NCBI RefSeq assembly: GCF_902459535.1
Contig: NZ_LR699554.1
Location: forward strand, 2,170,001-2,234,000
Direction: 5' to 3'
DNA length: 64,000 nucleotides
From: Paraburkholderia dioscoreae
GTDB taxonomy: Bacteria; Pseudomonadota; Gammaproteobacteria; Burkholderiales; Burkholderiaceae
Position numbers and translations under genes: made by a program. This document shows positions 44,609-54,403 of the stretch, piece after piece. The notes under the pieces are model-generated. The model saw only the letters and a program-made list of their open reading frames with translations. It was not told where the DNA came from and searched no databases. Every line of letters starts with the position of its first letter. Position 1 is the first letter of the stretch.

Positions 44609-45495
44609 ACACGCTCGCGAACCCGCTGCGCGCGGCGCCGCGTCGGCGCTTCTGGATCTCGCCGCGCGTCGTGCTGTGCGCACCGGCGCTGATCGTGCTG
44701 GCGCTGTTCTTCGGCATGCCGCTGTATGAGAACGCGCTGCGCAGCGTCGGCATTTCAGCGATCCCGGGCGCGCATTCGGCGTTCACGCTCTCGTACTACC
44801 ACAAGCTGTTCACCGATCCCTACTACGTCGGCATCATTTTCGAAACGCTGAAAATGAGCATCTGGACGACGTTCTGGTGTCTGATCGCCGGATATCCGGT
44901 CGCGTATTTCATGGTGCGCCGCGCGGGACGCATGGCCGGGCCGCTGCTCTTCGTGCTCATCATGCCGCTCCTCACATCGATCATCATGCGCACGTTCGGC
45001 TGGAGCGTGCTGCTCGGCCGTCACGGTCTCGTCAACAATGCGCTGATGCTGCTCGGCGCGATCGAACAGCCGCTGCGCATGACGCAAGGCCCGGCGATCG
45101 TCTATGTCGGCAACGTTCACGTGATGGTGTCGTTCATGGTGCTGTCGATCATTCCGGTGCTGCGCTCGGTCGATCCACGGCTCGAAGAATCGGCGCGCGC
45201 GCTCGGCGCGGGCGCATTGCGCGCGTTCCTGCTGGTGACCTTGCCGCTGTCAGTCGATGGGATCATCACCGGCTGTCTGATCGTGTTCATGATCATCAAC
45301 GGCAGTTTCATCGGCGCGCTGCTGCTCGGCGGCGGCAGCGTCGTCACGTTGCCGCTGCTGATCTTCCAGCAGTTCAGTCAGGCACAGGACATGGGCTTCG
45401 CGAGCGCGATGGGCAATCTGCTCCTGATCGTCGTGCTGATCTGTCTGTATGTGCAAGGCCGCCTCACCGGCCACCACGCGGAGACACGCGCATGA
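44605..45495 (+). CDS. ABC transporter permease, PotB-like
   Basis: This 296-residue inner-membrane protein has six or so helices and a binding-protein-dependent transport loop (ESARALGAGALRAFLLVTLPLS) that docks the ATPase. It overlaps the ATPase gene and the next permease by four bases each, showing tight coupling. Confidence 0.92.
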   Translation: MNTLANPLRAAPRRRFWISPRVVLCAPALIVLALFFGMPLYENALRSVGISAIPGAHSAFTLSYYHKLFTDPYYVGIIFETLKMSIWTTFWCLIAGYPVAYFMVRRAGRMAGPLLFVLIMPLLTSIIMRTFGWSVLLGRHGLVNNALMLLGAIEQPLRMTQGPAIVYVGNVHVMVSFMVLSIIPVLRSVDPRLEESARALGAGALRAFLLVTLPLSVDGIITGCLIVFMIINGSFIGALLLGGGSVVTLPLLIFQQFSQAQDMGFASAMGNLLLIVVLICLYVQGRLTGHHAETRA

Positions 45496-46322
45496 GCACG
45501 CTCGTCAACGAGCCCGAAGGCGGCTCGCGTCTGGCGGAACGGGTGAGCGACGCCGCACTCGCCGTCTATATCGCGCTCTTCGTGATCTTTCTGCTGGCGC
45601 CGATCGTGATCGTCGTGATGACATCGTTCACGCCGGGCGAGACCGTCGCCGTGTCGCTCGATGGCATGTCGCTGCGCTGGTATCGGCGCTTTCTCGAGTA
45701 CCGGCCGTTCACCGATTCGCTGATCACGTCGCTCATGATCGCCGCGCTCGCGACGGTGTTCGCGATCCTGTTCGCCGTGCCGGCGGCGCTCGGCATCGCG
45801 ACGTCGCGCTCGCGCCTCGCCAACGCGGTCACGTCATTCCTGCTCTCGCCGATCGCGGTGCCGCCGCTCGTCGTCGGGCTGTCGTCGCTGTATTACCTGT
45901 CGGAACTCGGCATCGGTAACTCGTTCGTCGCGCTGCTGATCACGCACACATGCGTGTCGGTGCCGTACGTACTACGCACGACGATCGCCGCGTGCCGCAA
46001 CCTCGATCCGCGCTTCGGCGAGGCGGCGTCGGTGCTCGGCGCGAGCGCATGGCAGCGCTTTGCGCACGTCACGTTGCCGCTGATCTCGCCGGGCGTTTTC
46101 GCGGGCGCGCTGTTCTCCGTGCTGATATCGCTCGACAACCTCGGCGTGTCGTATTTCTTCGGGAGCGCAACCACGACGACGCTGCCGGTCGTGATGCTTT
46201 CGTACCTGCAAAACCAGTTCGATCCGTCGATCGCGGCAATCAGCACCGTGCAGATGCTGATCGCGATCGTGCTGCTCGTCGTTGTCGAAAAGATTTACGG
46301 GCTACGCGCGATCAACAATTGA
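45492..46322 (+). CDS. ABC transporter permease, PotC-like
   Basis: This 276-residue permease is the second membrane half of the Pot-type importer. Six hydrophobic helices are visible with the EAA-type loop EAASVLGASAWQRFAHVTLP. The start overlaps the previous stop (ATGA). Confidence 0.92.
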   Translation: MSTLVNEPEGGSRLAERVSDAALAVYIALFVIFLLAPIVIVVMTSFTPGETVAVSLDGMSLRWYRRFLEYRPFTDSLITSLMIAALATVFAILFAVPAALGIATSRSRLANAVTSFLLSPIAVPPLVVGLSSLYYLSELGIGNSFVALLITHTCVSVPYVLRTTIAACRNLDPRFGEAASVLGASAWQRFAHVTLPLISPGVFAGALFSVLISLDNLGVSYFFGSATTTTLPVVMLSYLQNQFDPSIAAISTVQMLIAIVLLVVVEKIYGLRAINN

Positions 46323-46416
46323 AACATCGGTCGTCGAAATGATTTTGCTGGTGTTTTTGCGGTGCTATTTTGAGTTCGTCGCTTTTCGATTGCACGTCAT
46401 ACGGAGAACAACCAAC

Positions 46417-47328
46417 ATGAACACGCTAGCATCTCACCACCTGAAGCAGCACGCGCGATCGATCAAGCTCGCGCTGATCACCGCTGCATTCACCGCCACA
46501 TCCGCGCACGCGGCAACGGCCACGATCGATTTTTCGAAATTGAAGAAAGACGACGCGATTTACGCGTCGTTGCCGCAAAAGATCAAGGACGCGGGCGTCG
46601 TCAACGCCGCGACCGAATCCGATTACCCGCCGTTCGATTTCCTCGACGACAAGAACCAGTTGACCGGCGCCGACATCGAACTATCTCACGCGCTCGGCCA
46701 GGTGCTCGGCGTGCCGATCAGGAACGTCAACACCGACTTCTCCGCGATCATCCCGGGCATTCAGGCCGGACGTTTCGACGTCGGCATCTCGTCGATCGGT
46801 GATTACACGTCGCGCGAGTCGACGATGGATTTCGTCGACTACTACCAGGGCGGCACGTCCTTCCTCACGAAGCAGGGCGCCAAAGGCCCGAAGAGCATGG
46901 ACGACGTGTGCGGCACGATAGTCGGCGTGCTGAAGGGCACGTCGTCGGAAACGCAGGCGAAATCGACGAGCGACTACTGCACGTTACACGGCAAGCCCGC
47001 TGTCACGGTGAACGCGTATCCGACGCAAAGCGCGGCGATTCTCGCGCTCACCTCCGGGCGCATCCAGTCTGTCTCCGGCGATTCGGCGACCAATGGTTAT
47101 TCGGCGAGCAATCCGTCGCTGAAAATCGTCAACGGCGGTCAGACCGTATACGGCGACCGCCCGTATTACGGCATCGCGGTGCCGAAGAATTCGCCGCTCG
47201 TCGATCCGCTGATGAAGGCGATGAAGGTTGTGATGGATTCGGGCGTCTATCTGCAGATCCTGAACAAATACGGCCTCGGCGATGGCGCTCTCAACGCACC
47301 GTTGAAAAACCAGCCGCTCAAGCAGTAA
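46417..47328 (+). CDS. ABC transporter substrate-binding protein, polar amino acid type (family 3)
   Basis: This 303-residue periplasmic receptor has a signal peptide (cut after SAHA-A) and a family 3 body: VVNAATESDYPPFDFLDDKNQLTGADIE (pieces PPFDFLDD and GADIELSHAL) and a ligand-binding Asp/Arg around YTSRESTMDFVDY. It probably captures an amino acid or related cation. Its permease and ATPase follow after an aminotransferase gene. A T-rich stretch follows the stop. Confidence 0.9.
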   Translation: MNTLASHHLKQHARSIKLALITAAFTATSAHAATATIDFSKLKKDDAIYASLPQKIKDAGVVNAATESDYPPFDFLDDKNQLTGADIELSHALGQVLGVPIRNVNTDFSAIIPGIQAGRFDVGISSIGDYTSRESTMDFVDYYQGGTSFLTKQGAKGPKSMDDVCGTIVGVLKGTSSETQAKSTSDYCTLHGKPAVTVNAYPTQSAAILALTSGRIQSVSGDSATNGYSASNPSLKIVNGGQTVYGDRPYYGIAVPKNSPLVDPLMKAMKVVMDSGVYLQILNKYGLGDGALNAPLKNQPLKQ

Positions 47329-47363
47329 CGCGCTTCTTCTTTTTTTTGCGAGGCATTTGCGGT

Positions 47364-48632
47364 ATGGCACAACTCTCACCCGCCCTCGTCCAGGCTACGC
47401 CGATCGTCGCGACGCGCGGCCAGGGGCTCTATCTTTACGATCGCGATGGCCGCGCGTACCTCGATCTGACATCCGGCATCGGCGTGACCTCGACGGGACA
47501 TTGTCATCCGGACATCGTCGCCGCCGCGCGCAAGCAGGTGGAGACGCTGATCCACGGGCAATACGGCATCGTCAAACACGAGCCGCTGCTCGAATTGATG
47601 GAGAAGCTGGGCGCGCGCATGCCGTCGGACATGGACGCCTTCTTCTTCGCGAACTCCGGCGCCGAAGCAGTCGAGGCATCGGTGCGGCTCGCTCGCAACG
47701 CCACTGGACGACAGAACGTACTGGTATTTCAGGGCTCGTTTCATGGGCGCACGATTGGCGCGGCCGCGTTGACGACCTCGGGCGCCCGATTTCGCGCGGC
47801 GGCGTCGGGGCCGTTGCCGCCAGGCGTCGTCGTCGCGCCGTTTCCGACGCCGTATCGTTACGGCTGGGATCTCGCGGCGACTAACCGTTTCTGTCTGCGC
47901 GAACTCGATCACATCCTTGCGACGCTTTCCGCTCCGACGGAGATCGCCGCGATCCTGATCGAGCCGGTGCAAGGCGAAGCCGGTTATCAGCCGGCGTCGG
48001 CGGAATTCTTCGCGGGACTGCGCAAACGCGCCGACGAGCACGGCATCCTGCTCATCACCGACGAAGTTCAGGCGGGCGTCGCGCGCACCGGCAAATTCTG
48101 GGCGCACGAGCACTTCGACGTGCGCCCGGATATCGTCGTGTTCGCGAAGGGCATAGCGAGCGGCTTTCCGCTGTCGGGCATCGCCGCGTGCCGCGAACTG
48201 ATGCAGAAGGCCGCGCCGGGATCGCAGGGCGGCACGTTTTCGGCGAACGCGGTGGCGTGCGCCGCGGCGGTCGCAACGCTCGACGTGATCGAAAAAGAAG
48301 GCCTCGTCGCCAACGCCCGCGAAATGGGTCAACGGCTGCGCGACGGGCTGGAGCGCACGGCGTCGCGTCATGCAGGCATCGGCAATGTGCGCGGTCTGGG
48401 TCTCATGCAGGCGAGTGAATTCGTCACCGCCGACGGCGCGCCCGACCCGGCCGCGTCGAAAGCGGTCGTCGCCGCTGCGCTGCGCCGCGCAATGATCCTG
48501 CTGACCTGCGGCCCGCAAGGACACATCGTGCGGATGATCCCCGCGTTGACGATCAACCGCGACGAGATCGACAAGGCGCTCGAAATCTGGAATGCATCCG
48601 TCGACGAAGTCTACGGAGAACGACATGGCTAA
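47364..48632 (+). CDS. Class III aminotransferase, 4-aminobutyrate type
   Basis: This 422-residue PLP enzyme has its lysine at 262 (VVFAKGIASG), the cofactor Asp in LLITDEVQAGVART, ANSGAEAVE for phosphate binding and the substrate-side EPVQGEAGY. It likely transaminates an omega-amino acid such as 4-aminobutyrate. Being inside the amino-acid ABC operon, it probably acts on the imported compound. The last eight bases overlap the permease start. Confidence 0.92.
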   Translation: MAQLSPALVQATPIVATRGQGLYLYDRDGRAYLDLTSGIGVTSTGHCHPDIVAAARKQVETLIHGQYGIVKHEPLLELMEKLGARMPSDMDAFFFANSGAEAVEASVRLARNATGRQNVLVFQGSFHGRTIGAAALTTSGARFRAAASGPLPPGVVVAPFPTPYRYGWDLAATNRFCLRELDHILATLSAPTEIAAILIEPVQGEAGYQPASAEFFAGLRKRADEHGILLITDEVQAGVARTGKFWAHEHFDVRPDIVVFAKGIASGFPLSGIAACRELMQKAAPGSQGGTFSANAVACAAAVATLDVIEKEGLVANAREMGQRLRDGLERTASRHAGIGNVRGLGLMQASEFVTADGAPDPAASKAVVAAALRRAMILLTCGPQGHIVRMIPALTINRDEIDKALEIWNASVDEVYGERHG

Positions 48633-49620
48633 GTCGCACGGCGCCCTTCCGGATCCGTTGAGCCACGCGCATGACACTCGCGCGAACGCCGAAGCCTTGA
48701 CGCCCGCGCTGCCGATCGTCAAGGCGCGGCATCGGGGGCGCTGGGCGCTGGCGGTGGTCAGCGTGCTGATCCTCGCATGGTTCGGCCATTCGGTCGCAAC
48801 CAATCCCGGTTACGGATGGCCGGTCGTGTGGAAGTACCTGACGTTCCAGACGATCCTCACCGGCTTTCTGTGGACGCTCGGTTTGACCGCCGCGTCGATG
48901 GCAATCGGCATGATTCTCGGCGTAATCGCGGCGCTGATGCGGCAATCGTCGAATCCGATCGTGTCCGCATTCGCCGCGCTGTACATCTGGATCTTTCGTG
49001 GCACGCCGCTGCTGGTCCAACTGATCTTCTGGTACAACCTCGCCGCGCTATATCCGCAGATCGACCTGGGCTTGCCGTTCTTCGCGCCAATCGCGAGTTT
49101 GCAGACCAATTCGATCGTCACGCCGATCGTCGCGGCGCTGCTCGGCCTCGGGCTTAACGAAGGCGCGTATATGGCCGAGATCGTGCGCAGCGGGCTGCTT
49201 TCGGTCGATCCGGGGCAGCGCGAAGCCGCGTATTCACTCGGGCTGTCGCCGGCGCGCACGATCCGCCGCATCATCCTTCCGCAGGCACTACGCGTAATCG
49301 TTCCGCCGACCGGGAACGAGATCGTCGGAATGCTGAAGGCGACGTCGCTGGTCAGCACGCTCGCGATCGGCGATCTGCTGTATTCGGCGCAGGGCATCTA
49401 TAGCCGCACGTTTGAAACGATTCCGCTTCTGATCGTCGCGAGTCTCTGGTATCTGCTCGCATCGACATTGCTGACGGCGCTGCAGATGACGCTTGAACGC
49501 AAACTGCGCCGCGTGCATTCCGCGCCGCCTACCGACGGCCTGAGCCGCGTCGTCGCCACGCTCAAACCGCAGTTTCTGCTACGCCGCGGCGATTCCGCAC
49601 GTTCGGCACGGAGCGCATGA
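48625..49620 (+). CDS. Polar amino acid ABC transporter permease
   Basis: This 331-residue His/Glu/Gln-type permease has a 55-residue cytoplasmic lead, then helices and the typical FIFRGTPLLVQL (as IFRGTPLLVQL) and EAAYSLGLSPARTIRRIILPQ loop (parts EAAYSLGL and IILPQA). The single permease would form a homodimer. The ATG lies inside the aminotransferase stop region. Confidence 0.92.
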   Translation: MAKSHGALPDPLSHAHDTRANAEALTPALPIVKARHRGRWALAVVSVLILAWFGHSVATNPGYGWPVVWKYLTFQTILTGFLWTLGLTAASMAIGMILGVIAALMRQSSNPIVSAFAALYIWIFRGTPLLVQLIFWYNLAALYPQIDLGLPFFAPIASLQTNSIVTPIVAALLGLGLNEGAYMAEIVRSGLLSVDPGQREAAYSLGLSPARTIRRIILPQALRVIVPPTGNEIVGMLKATSLVSTLAIGDLLYSAQGIYSRTFETIPLLIVASLWYLLASTLLTALQMTLERKLRRVHSAPPTDGLSRVVATLKPQFLLRRGDSARSARSA

Positions 49621-49621
49621 C

Positions 49622-50398
49622 ATGGACATGGCAAGCCAGCCGATGGTGCAGATGGACGCCGTGTGCAAGCGCTTCGGCGCGCACGAGGTGCTGTCGGACG
49701 TCACGCTGAACGTCGCCGCCGGCGAAGTATGCTGCATCGTCGGACCGTCCGGCGCGGGCAAGAGCACGCTGATCCGCTGCATCAACTATCTCGAGAAAAT
49801 CGATGGCGGCAGCATTCGCGTGAACGGTCAGCTCGTCGGCTACCGTCTGCGCAACGGACGCCTGCACGAACTGAGCGAACGCGAAGCCGGACGCTCGCGC
49901 GCGGACACAGCAATGGTGTTCCAGCACTTCAATCTGTTCCCGCACATGACGGTGCTGGAGAACCTGATCGAAGCGCCGATGCACGTGCGCGGCGAGTCGC
50001 GCAAGGAAGCGGAGGCCCATGCGCGCGCTCTGCTCACGCGGATCAGCCTCGCCGACAAGCTGCAGGCGTATCCGCGCGAGCTGTCGGGCGGCCAGAAGCA
50101 GCGCGTGGCAATCGCGCGTGCGCTCGCGATGCGCCCAAAGCTGCTGCTGTTCGACGAGCCGACTTCCGCGCTCGACCCCGAGCTCGTCGGCGAGGTGCTC
50201 GACGTGATGCAGACGCTTGCTCGCGAAGGGCAAACGATGATCATCGTCACGCACGAAATCGGCTTCGCGCGTGAAGTCGCCGATACGCTCGTATTCATGG
50301 ATCGCGGCGCGATCGTCGAAAGCGGCGCGCCCGCTGACGTGATCGATCGCGCGGGAACGTTGCGGGCGCAGGAGTTTTTCCGCAAACTACTCAAGTAG
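49622..50398 (+). CDS. Polar amino acid ABC transporter ATP-binding protein
   Basis: This 258-residue HisP/GlnQ-type ATPase has Walker A GPSGAGKST, Q-loop MVFQHFNLFPH, signature LSGGQKQR and Walker B LLLFDEPT. It starts one base after the permease stop; a second ATG six bases on is possible. It ends the operon. Confidence 0.93.
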   Translation: MDMASQPMVQMDAVCKRFGAHEVLSDVTLNVAAGEVCCIVGPSGAGKSTLIRCINYLEKIDGGSIRVNGQLVGYRLRNGRLHELSEREAGRSRADTAMVFQHFNLFPHMTVLENLIEAPMHVRGESRKEAEAHARALLTRISLADKLQAYPRELSGGQKQRVAIARALAMRPKLLLFDEPTSALDPELVGEVLDVMQTLAREGQTMIIVTHEIGFAREVADTLVFMDRGAIVESGAPADVIDRAGTLRAQEFFRKLLK

Positions 50399-51057
50399 CC
50401 GGCGCCAGCGCTCGGCTCGCGCCTCCATCATGTGCGAGGATTGCGCCTTACCGAAAGTGGTGGTCGGAAGGCGACCCGCTTGCGCGGCATCATCGCTTTA
50501 ACCTGATCGGCATCCTCGCGCGCCTGATCCATGCGGGACGGCGGTGCACCTCGCACGCACGGGAGCGGCATTGCACATTGCAACATCAAAGAACTCGATT
50601 GAACCTGCGCTCAGCGGGCAAGCCCTCGTCATTCTTTGGTGCCCGTTCGTCGAGTGACTCCAGGCAGTTTCACTGCTGAAATTCGCGCGAAACGACAGCA
50701 TTCATTTTTTATCAGTAGAATGCTGCAATCGCAAAGGTCCGGATTGTTCCAGAACCGGTCTTCAGGCCCGGCAGGCTAAAGGAGTCCCGTTAAGACCGTG
50801 ATGCCATTAGCACAGGTGCTGCCGCGAGATGACGGGGTTAAGTCAAGTGCATGACCTGTCTGGCCGATACAGTTCGGGAGGAAATGGTATGCCGCCCGGA
50901 AAGAACGGGTTGCTGTGGCGACAACTGGAATACCGTTGACGACGCTTCGTCACCTGCACCGGGGAACCCATCGACGCTGAACTGGCCGACCTACCGGCCC
51001 GGGTATGGCACCAGATTTCAAACCAACTTGTCGTGGTACTTACCTAGCCGAAATACT
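50399..51057. other. Intergenic region at the left border of the phc-like block
   Basis: No credible gene. Around 50700-50730 there is an AT-rich TTTTTTATCAGTAGAAT segment that may include the promoter for the phc-like operon. Codons from 50851 to 51057 are open in the phcB frame but look unlike protein. I see no IS end here. Confidence 0.4.
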
Positions 51058-52464
51058 GTGTATTCCAAAACACAAATTGATCCGATAGTGAGCTTCCGCA
51101 ACTCGCAGGGCGAGCAGGTGCGGGGCACGATCATCAATCTCCAGCGAAAGTCCCTGGTGATGGAGATCTATAACCCGTACTCGATTGTCCAGGTCAGCGA
51201 GGTGCTGAGCGACCTGTCGGTCAAGATGGGCACGGAACACGCCTATTCGGGTAAGGCGGTCGTAATCAGCATGGTCAATACCGGCCTGACCGCCATTGTC
51301 TCCGTGACGCTGATCGCCGAGTGGCTGGAACTGAGCGGCGGCGCGCTGGAAGCCCCCGCGGTGGGGGAAGAAGCCCGCCGGTTCGTGCAGGACTGGTCCG
51401 AGCGTTTCAAGATCCGCCGCGACTACCAGATCGCGGTCAACCAGATCCGGGCTTTTCTCTCAGACATGTCGCGCTGGGTCGAGCAGGCCGACCTGGTCGA
51501 CACCATGCCGAAGGAAGGCAAAACCCTGCGCCAGGACTTCTTCCTCGAACTGGCATCGCCGCTGATGGAAAGGACCAAGGTCTACTTCGACGAATTCGAA
51601 GGCGAGGCGCGGCTGGTCGACGAAGAACTCGCGCCGGCACACCGTGCCTTTGCCCAGGCCGCGCTACATCCCCTGCTGCTGCGCTCGCCCTTCGTCTTCC
51701 GCACCTTCACGAAGCCGCTGGGCTATGCCGGTGACTACCAGATGGTCAACCAGATGCTCGACGATCCCCGCCAGGGTCCGAGCACGTATTTCCAGATCGT
51801 CAACGCGGCCTTCCTGCAGACGGCCGTGGCACGCGCGCACCGCAATCGCGTCGAACTGCTGGTGGACTACCTGACCCGGCTGGCCAATGAAGCGCGCGCC
51901 GCGCAGCGGCCGTTCCGGGTGCTGAACGTGGGTTGCGGCCCCGCTCAGGAGATCCAGCGCTTCATGCACGAATACGACGAACCAGAGTGGCTGACGTTCG
52001 AACTGCTCGACTTCAGCCAGGAGACACTGGACTGGACGCGCGACCGCCTGGGATCCATCGCACAGAAAACGGGCAGGCGCATGACCATCAGCTATACGCA
52101 TGATTCGGTCCATCACCTGCTCAAGCGCCGGATGGATGCCGACGCAGCAGATGTCCGCGAGTTCGACGCGGTCTATTGCGCCGGCCTGTTCGACTACCTG
52201 TCGGACAAGGTCTGTGCCCGGCTGAACCAGCATTTCGCCAGCCGCACCAGACGGGGCGGCCGTCTGCTGGTGACCAATGTCCACGCCGACAACCCGGAGC
52301 GCTTCAGCATGGAGCACGTGCTGGAGTGGTACCTGATCTATCGCAACGAGGCACAGATGGCTGAAATCATGCCGGACAGTTGCGGCGAGCCGCGCCTGTA
52401 CACGGACTCGACCGGCGTCAATGTGTTTGCCGAGGTGATGATCGGCCAGCAGCAAGTAGCCTGA
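51058..52464 (+). CDS. phcB: PhcB-like SAM-dependent methyltransferase (3-hydroxy fatty acid methyl ester synthase)
   Basis: The first 100 or so residues are a PilZ-like beta domain (IDPIVSFRNSQGEQVRGTI). A helical linker and a class I methyltransferase domain follow, with motif I VLNVGCGPAQEI and an acidic strand LLDFSQETLDW. In Ralstonia, PhcB makes 3-hydroxypalmitate methyl ester, a quorum signal. The three signalling genes that follow have the same order here. The start is uncertain: the GTG at 51058 begins the plausible protein (468 residues), while the frame stays open to an ATG at 50851. Confidence 0.8.
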   Translation: MYSKTQIDPIVSFRNSQGEQVRGTIINLQRKSLVMEIYNPYSIVQVSEVLSDLSVKMGTEHAYSGKAVVISMVNTGLTAIVSVTLIAEWLELSGGALEAPAVGEEARRFVQDWSERFKIRRDYQIAVNQIRAFLSDMSRWVEQADLVDTMPKEGKTLRQDFFLELASPLMERTKVYFDEFEGEARLVDEELAPAHRAFAQAALHPLLLRSPFVFRTFTKPLGYAGDYQMVNQMLDDPRQGPSTYFQIVNAAFLQTAVARAHRNRVELLVDYLTRLANEARAAQRPFRVLNVGCGPAQEIQRFMHEYDEPEWLTFELLDFSQETLDWTRDRLGSIAQKTGRRMTISYTHDSVHHLLKRRMDADAADVREFDAVYCAGLFDYLSDKVCARLNQHFASRTRRGGRLLVTNVHADNPERFSMEHVLEWYLIYRNEAQMAEIMPDSCGEPRLYTDSTGVNVFAEVMIGQQQVA

Positions 52465-52465
52465 G

Positions 52466-53803
52466 ATGACAACGTCCCTGGCTGGGCTGCATTCGAACTA
52501 TCGTGAAGAGCTGCGCGACTACCGGTTGCTGTGCAGCAAGGCGGGCGGCCTGACCGTAATCGTGCTGGTGCTGATGGGCGTGGCGCTGGACTATGTCGTG
52601 TATCCGGCCGAGCAGAAGCGCTTTGCTATCGTTCGGGTGCTGACCAGCGCAGCCATCGGCCTCGCCTTGCTCTCGCTTTGCACTGAAGCAGGCAAACGCC
52701 ACGTGCAGGTCATCACCTTTTTCTGGCTGCTGCTGCCGCAGGCAATGATCTCCTGGATGATTTATGTCACGCAGGGCGGGGAGTCGCTGTTCTATGCCGG
52801 GCTCACGCTGACAATCTTTGCGGTCGGGATCCTGTTTCCCTCGGGCTACTGGCAGACGCTGGCATTCGGCCTGGTTACGGTTCTGCTCTACTACATTGCC
52901 TGCGCCGCACACCCGGGCGGCATACAGAACCCAAGCAAGTTTCAATTCCAGCTAATCCTGATTTTCTTCTGCGCGCTGGCCAGCTCCATTTACACCTACT
53001 TCAACGAGAAGGGCCGCTTCCAGCTTTTCCGGCTAAAAGATGAGGTGGCGCACAAAAACGACCAGCTCGCGCGCACCAATGACAGCCTCGCGCAGATCAA
53101 GGGCCAGTTGCTGCAGCAGGAGAAGATGGCTGCAATCGGTACGTTGTCCGCGGGGCTGCTCCACGAGGTCAACAACCCGGTGAACTTCTGCCTGATGGCC
53201 ATCGAAGTGGCGATGGAAGAACCGCAGGCCAAGGACAGCCCGTCGCTGCAGGAGTGCCTGACGGACGTCAAGCAGGGCATGCTCCGCATACAGCATATCG
53301 TGTCGGACCTGAAGACCTTTGCCTACCGCAAACCCGGTGCGACGGCAGAGAACGTGCCGTTCCTGTTCGAGAAGGCGCTTGACGCATCGATCCGGCTGAG
53401 CGCGCATGAACTGCGCGGCGTGAAGGTCACGCGCGAGCTGTCCACCGACACGCTCGTGCTGGGCGACGAAGCCGCCATCATCGGCGTGCTCATCAACCTG
53501 TTCTCGAATGCCGCTCTGGCCATGCACAAGGCCGGCACCGTCTCGCCGCAGGTCCATGTCACGGCGCAATGGCGCGATGACCGGCTGCACGTGACCGTGC
53601 GCGACAACGGGCCGGGGATCGCCGCCGAGAATCTGGCGCGGGTGTTCGAACCATTCTTTACTACCCGCGACGTCGGCCAGGGCCTTGGCCTCGGCCTGTC
53701 CATCAGCTATGCAGTGGTCGAACGGCACGGCGGCACACTGTTTGCGGAAAGCCAGTTGGGCCAGTGGACCGCGTTCAATTTTGACCTGCCGCGTGTCGAG
53801 TGA
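52466..53803 (+). CDS. phcS: PhcS-like membrane sensor histidine kinase
   Basis: This 445-residue protein has about six N-terminal transmembrane helices (residues 25-175) with no large periplasmic domain. A short coiled linker, a phosphoacceptor His233 in GLLHEVNNP and an ATPase domain (NLFSNAAL, VRDNGPGI, GLGLGLSIS) follow. The layout matches the Ralstonia sensor for the methyl ester signal. It starts one base after the methyltransferase stop. Confidence 0.85.
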   Translation: MTTSLAGLHSNYREELRDYRLLCSKAGGLTVIVLVLMGVALDYVVYPAEQKRFAIVRVLTSAAIGLALLSLCTEAGKRHVQVITFFWLLLPQAMISWMIYVTQGGESLFYAGLTLTIFAVGILFPSGYWQTLAFGLVTVLLYYIACAAHPGGIQNPSKFQFQLILIFFCALASSIYTYFNEKGRFQLFRLKDEVAHKNDQLARTNDSLAQIKGQLLQQEKMAAIGTLSAGLLHEVNNPVNFCLMAIEVAMEEPQAKDSPSLQECLTDVKQGMLRIQHIVSDLKTFAYRKPGATAENVPFLFEKALDASIRLSAHELRGVKVTRELSTDTLVLGDEAAIIGVLINLFSNAALAMHKAGTVSPQVHVTAQWRDDRLHVTVRDNGPGIAAENLARVFEPFFTTRDVGQGLGLGLSISYAVVERHGGTLFAESQLGQWTAFNFDLPRVE

Positions 53804-53810
53804 TGTCGAG

Positions 53811-54215
53811 ATGAAAGAAACCCAGCAAGCGCGGCACACTGTCGTCTATGTGGACGATGAGGAGCTGGCCCGCAAGTACTTTGCACGCGCAGCCGGCAGC
53901 GACTATGAAGTGCTGCTCGCCGACGGCGCGGACGAGGCCATGACGATCCTGCGCTGCGAAGGTGCACGGGTGGTGGTCCTGGTGACCGACTTCCGCATGC
54001 CGGGCCGGCACGGCGGCGACCTGCTGCGGCTGGTCTCGCAGGAGTATCCGCATATCGTGCGTATCCTGGTGACAGCCTACGCGGACAAAAACGCGCTGCT
54101 GGAAGCCGTCAATTCTGGCGAGGTGTTTCAAATCCTGGAGAAACCGCTAGGCGTCGGCAGGGTCCGCGAGGTGCTGGCATCAGCGACCACGGCCGCCGTA
54201 TTGCGCCCGAAGTGA
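53811..54215 (+). CDS. phcR: Lone receiver-domain protein, PhcR N-terminus
   Basis: This 134-residue protein is a single CheY-like receiver: acidic pair DDE near the start, phosphoacceptor Asp60 in VTDFRMPG, Thr in LVTAYAD and Lys in LEKPLG. Ralstonia PhcR is described as a receiver joined to a histidine-kinase-like domain. Here the frame stops right after the receiver, and a short kinase tail follows at 54212. The protein may still take phosphate from PhcS, but has no output domain. Confidence 0.75.
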   Translation: MKETQQARHTVVYVDDEELARKYFARAAGSDYEVLLADGADEAMTILRCEGARVVVLVTDFRMPGRHGGDLLRLVSQEYPHIVRILVTAYADKNALLEAVNSGEVFQILEKPLGVGRVREVLASATTAAVLRPK

Positions 54216-54403
54216 TGCAGAGCTTGCTGGCTGCCCTGGTCATCACGCACGCCGGCGTTAGCGGTTTCGGCATGATTTTCTGCAACCGCGTCACGCAGTT
54301 CTTTCGCGGCAGTATCAGGATCTCATCCGCGTCCGGCGCCGGCATGACCGCGACGCTGGAATTCCCAAATTTCAAGGATCGAATGCACAGGAGTTACCAA
54401 TGA
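54212..54403 (+). pseudogene. Remnant of the PhcR kinase ATPase domain
   Basis: These 63 codons overlap the receiver stop (GTGA) and the phcQ start (ATGA). The segment GFGMIFCNRVTQFFRGSI and GAGMTATLEFP correspond to the G2 box and last strand of a HATPase domain. The H-box, N-box and G1 box are missing, so some 200 codons seem to have been lost between the two parts. It is unlikely to function alone. Confidence 0.7.

Noticed and set aside
50851..51057. N-terminal extension of the PhcB-like protein from an ATG at 50851
   Set aside because: No ribosome-binding site and no protein-like pattern; without it the length (468) seems to fit the family better. Kept as a possibility in the gene entry.
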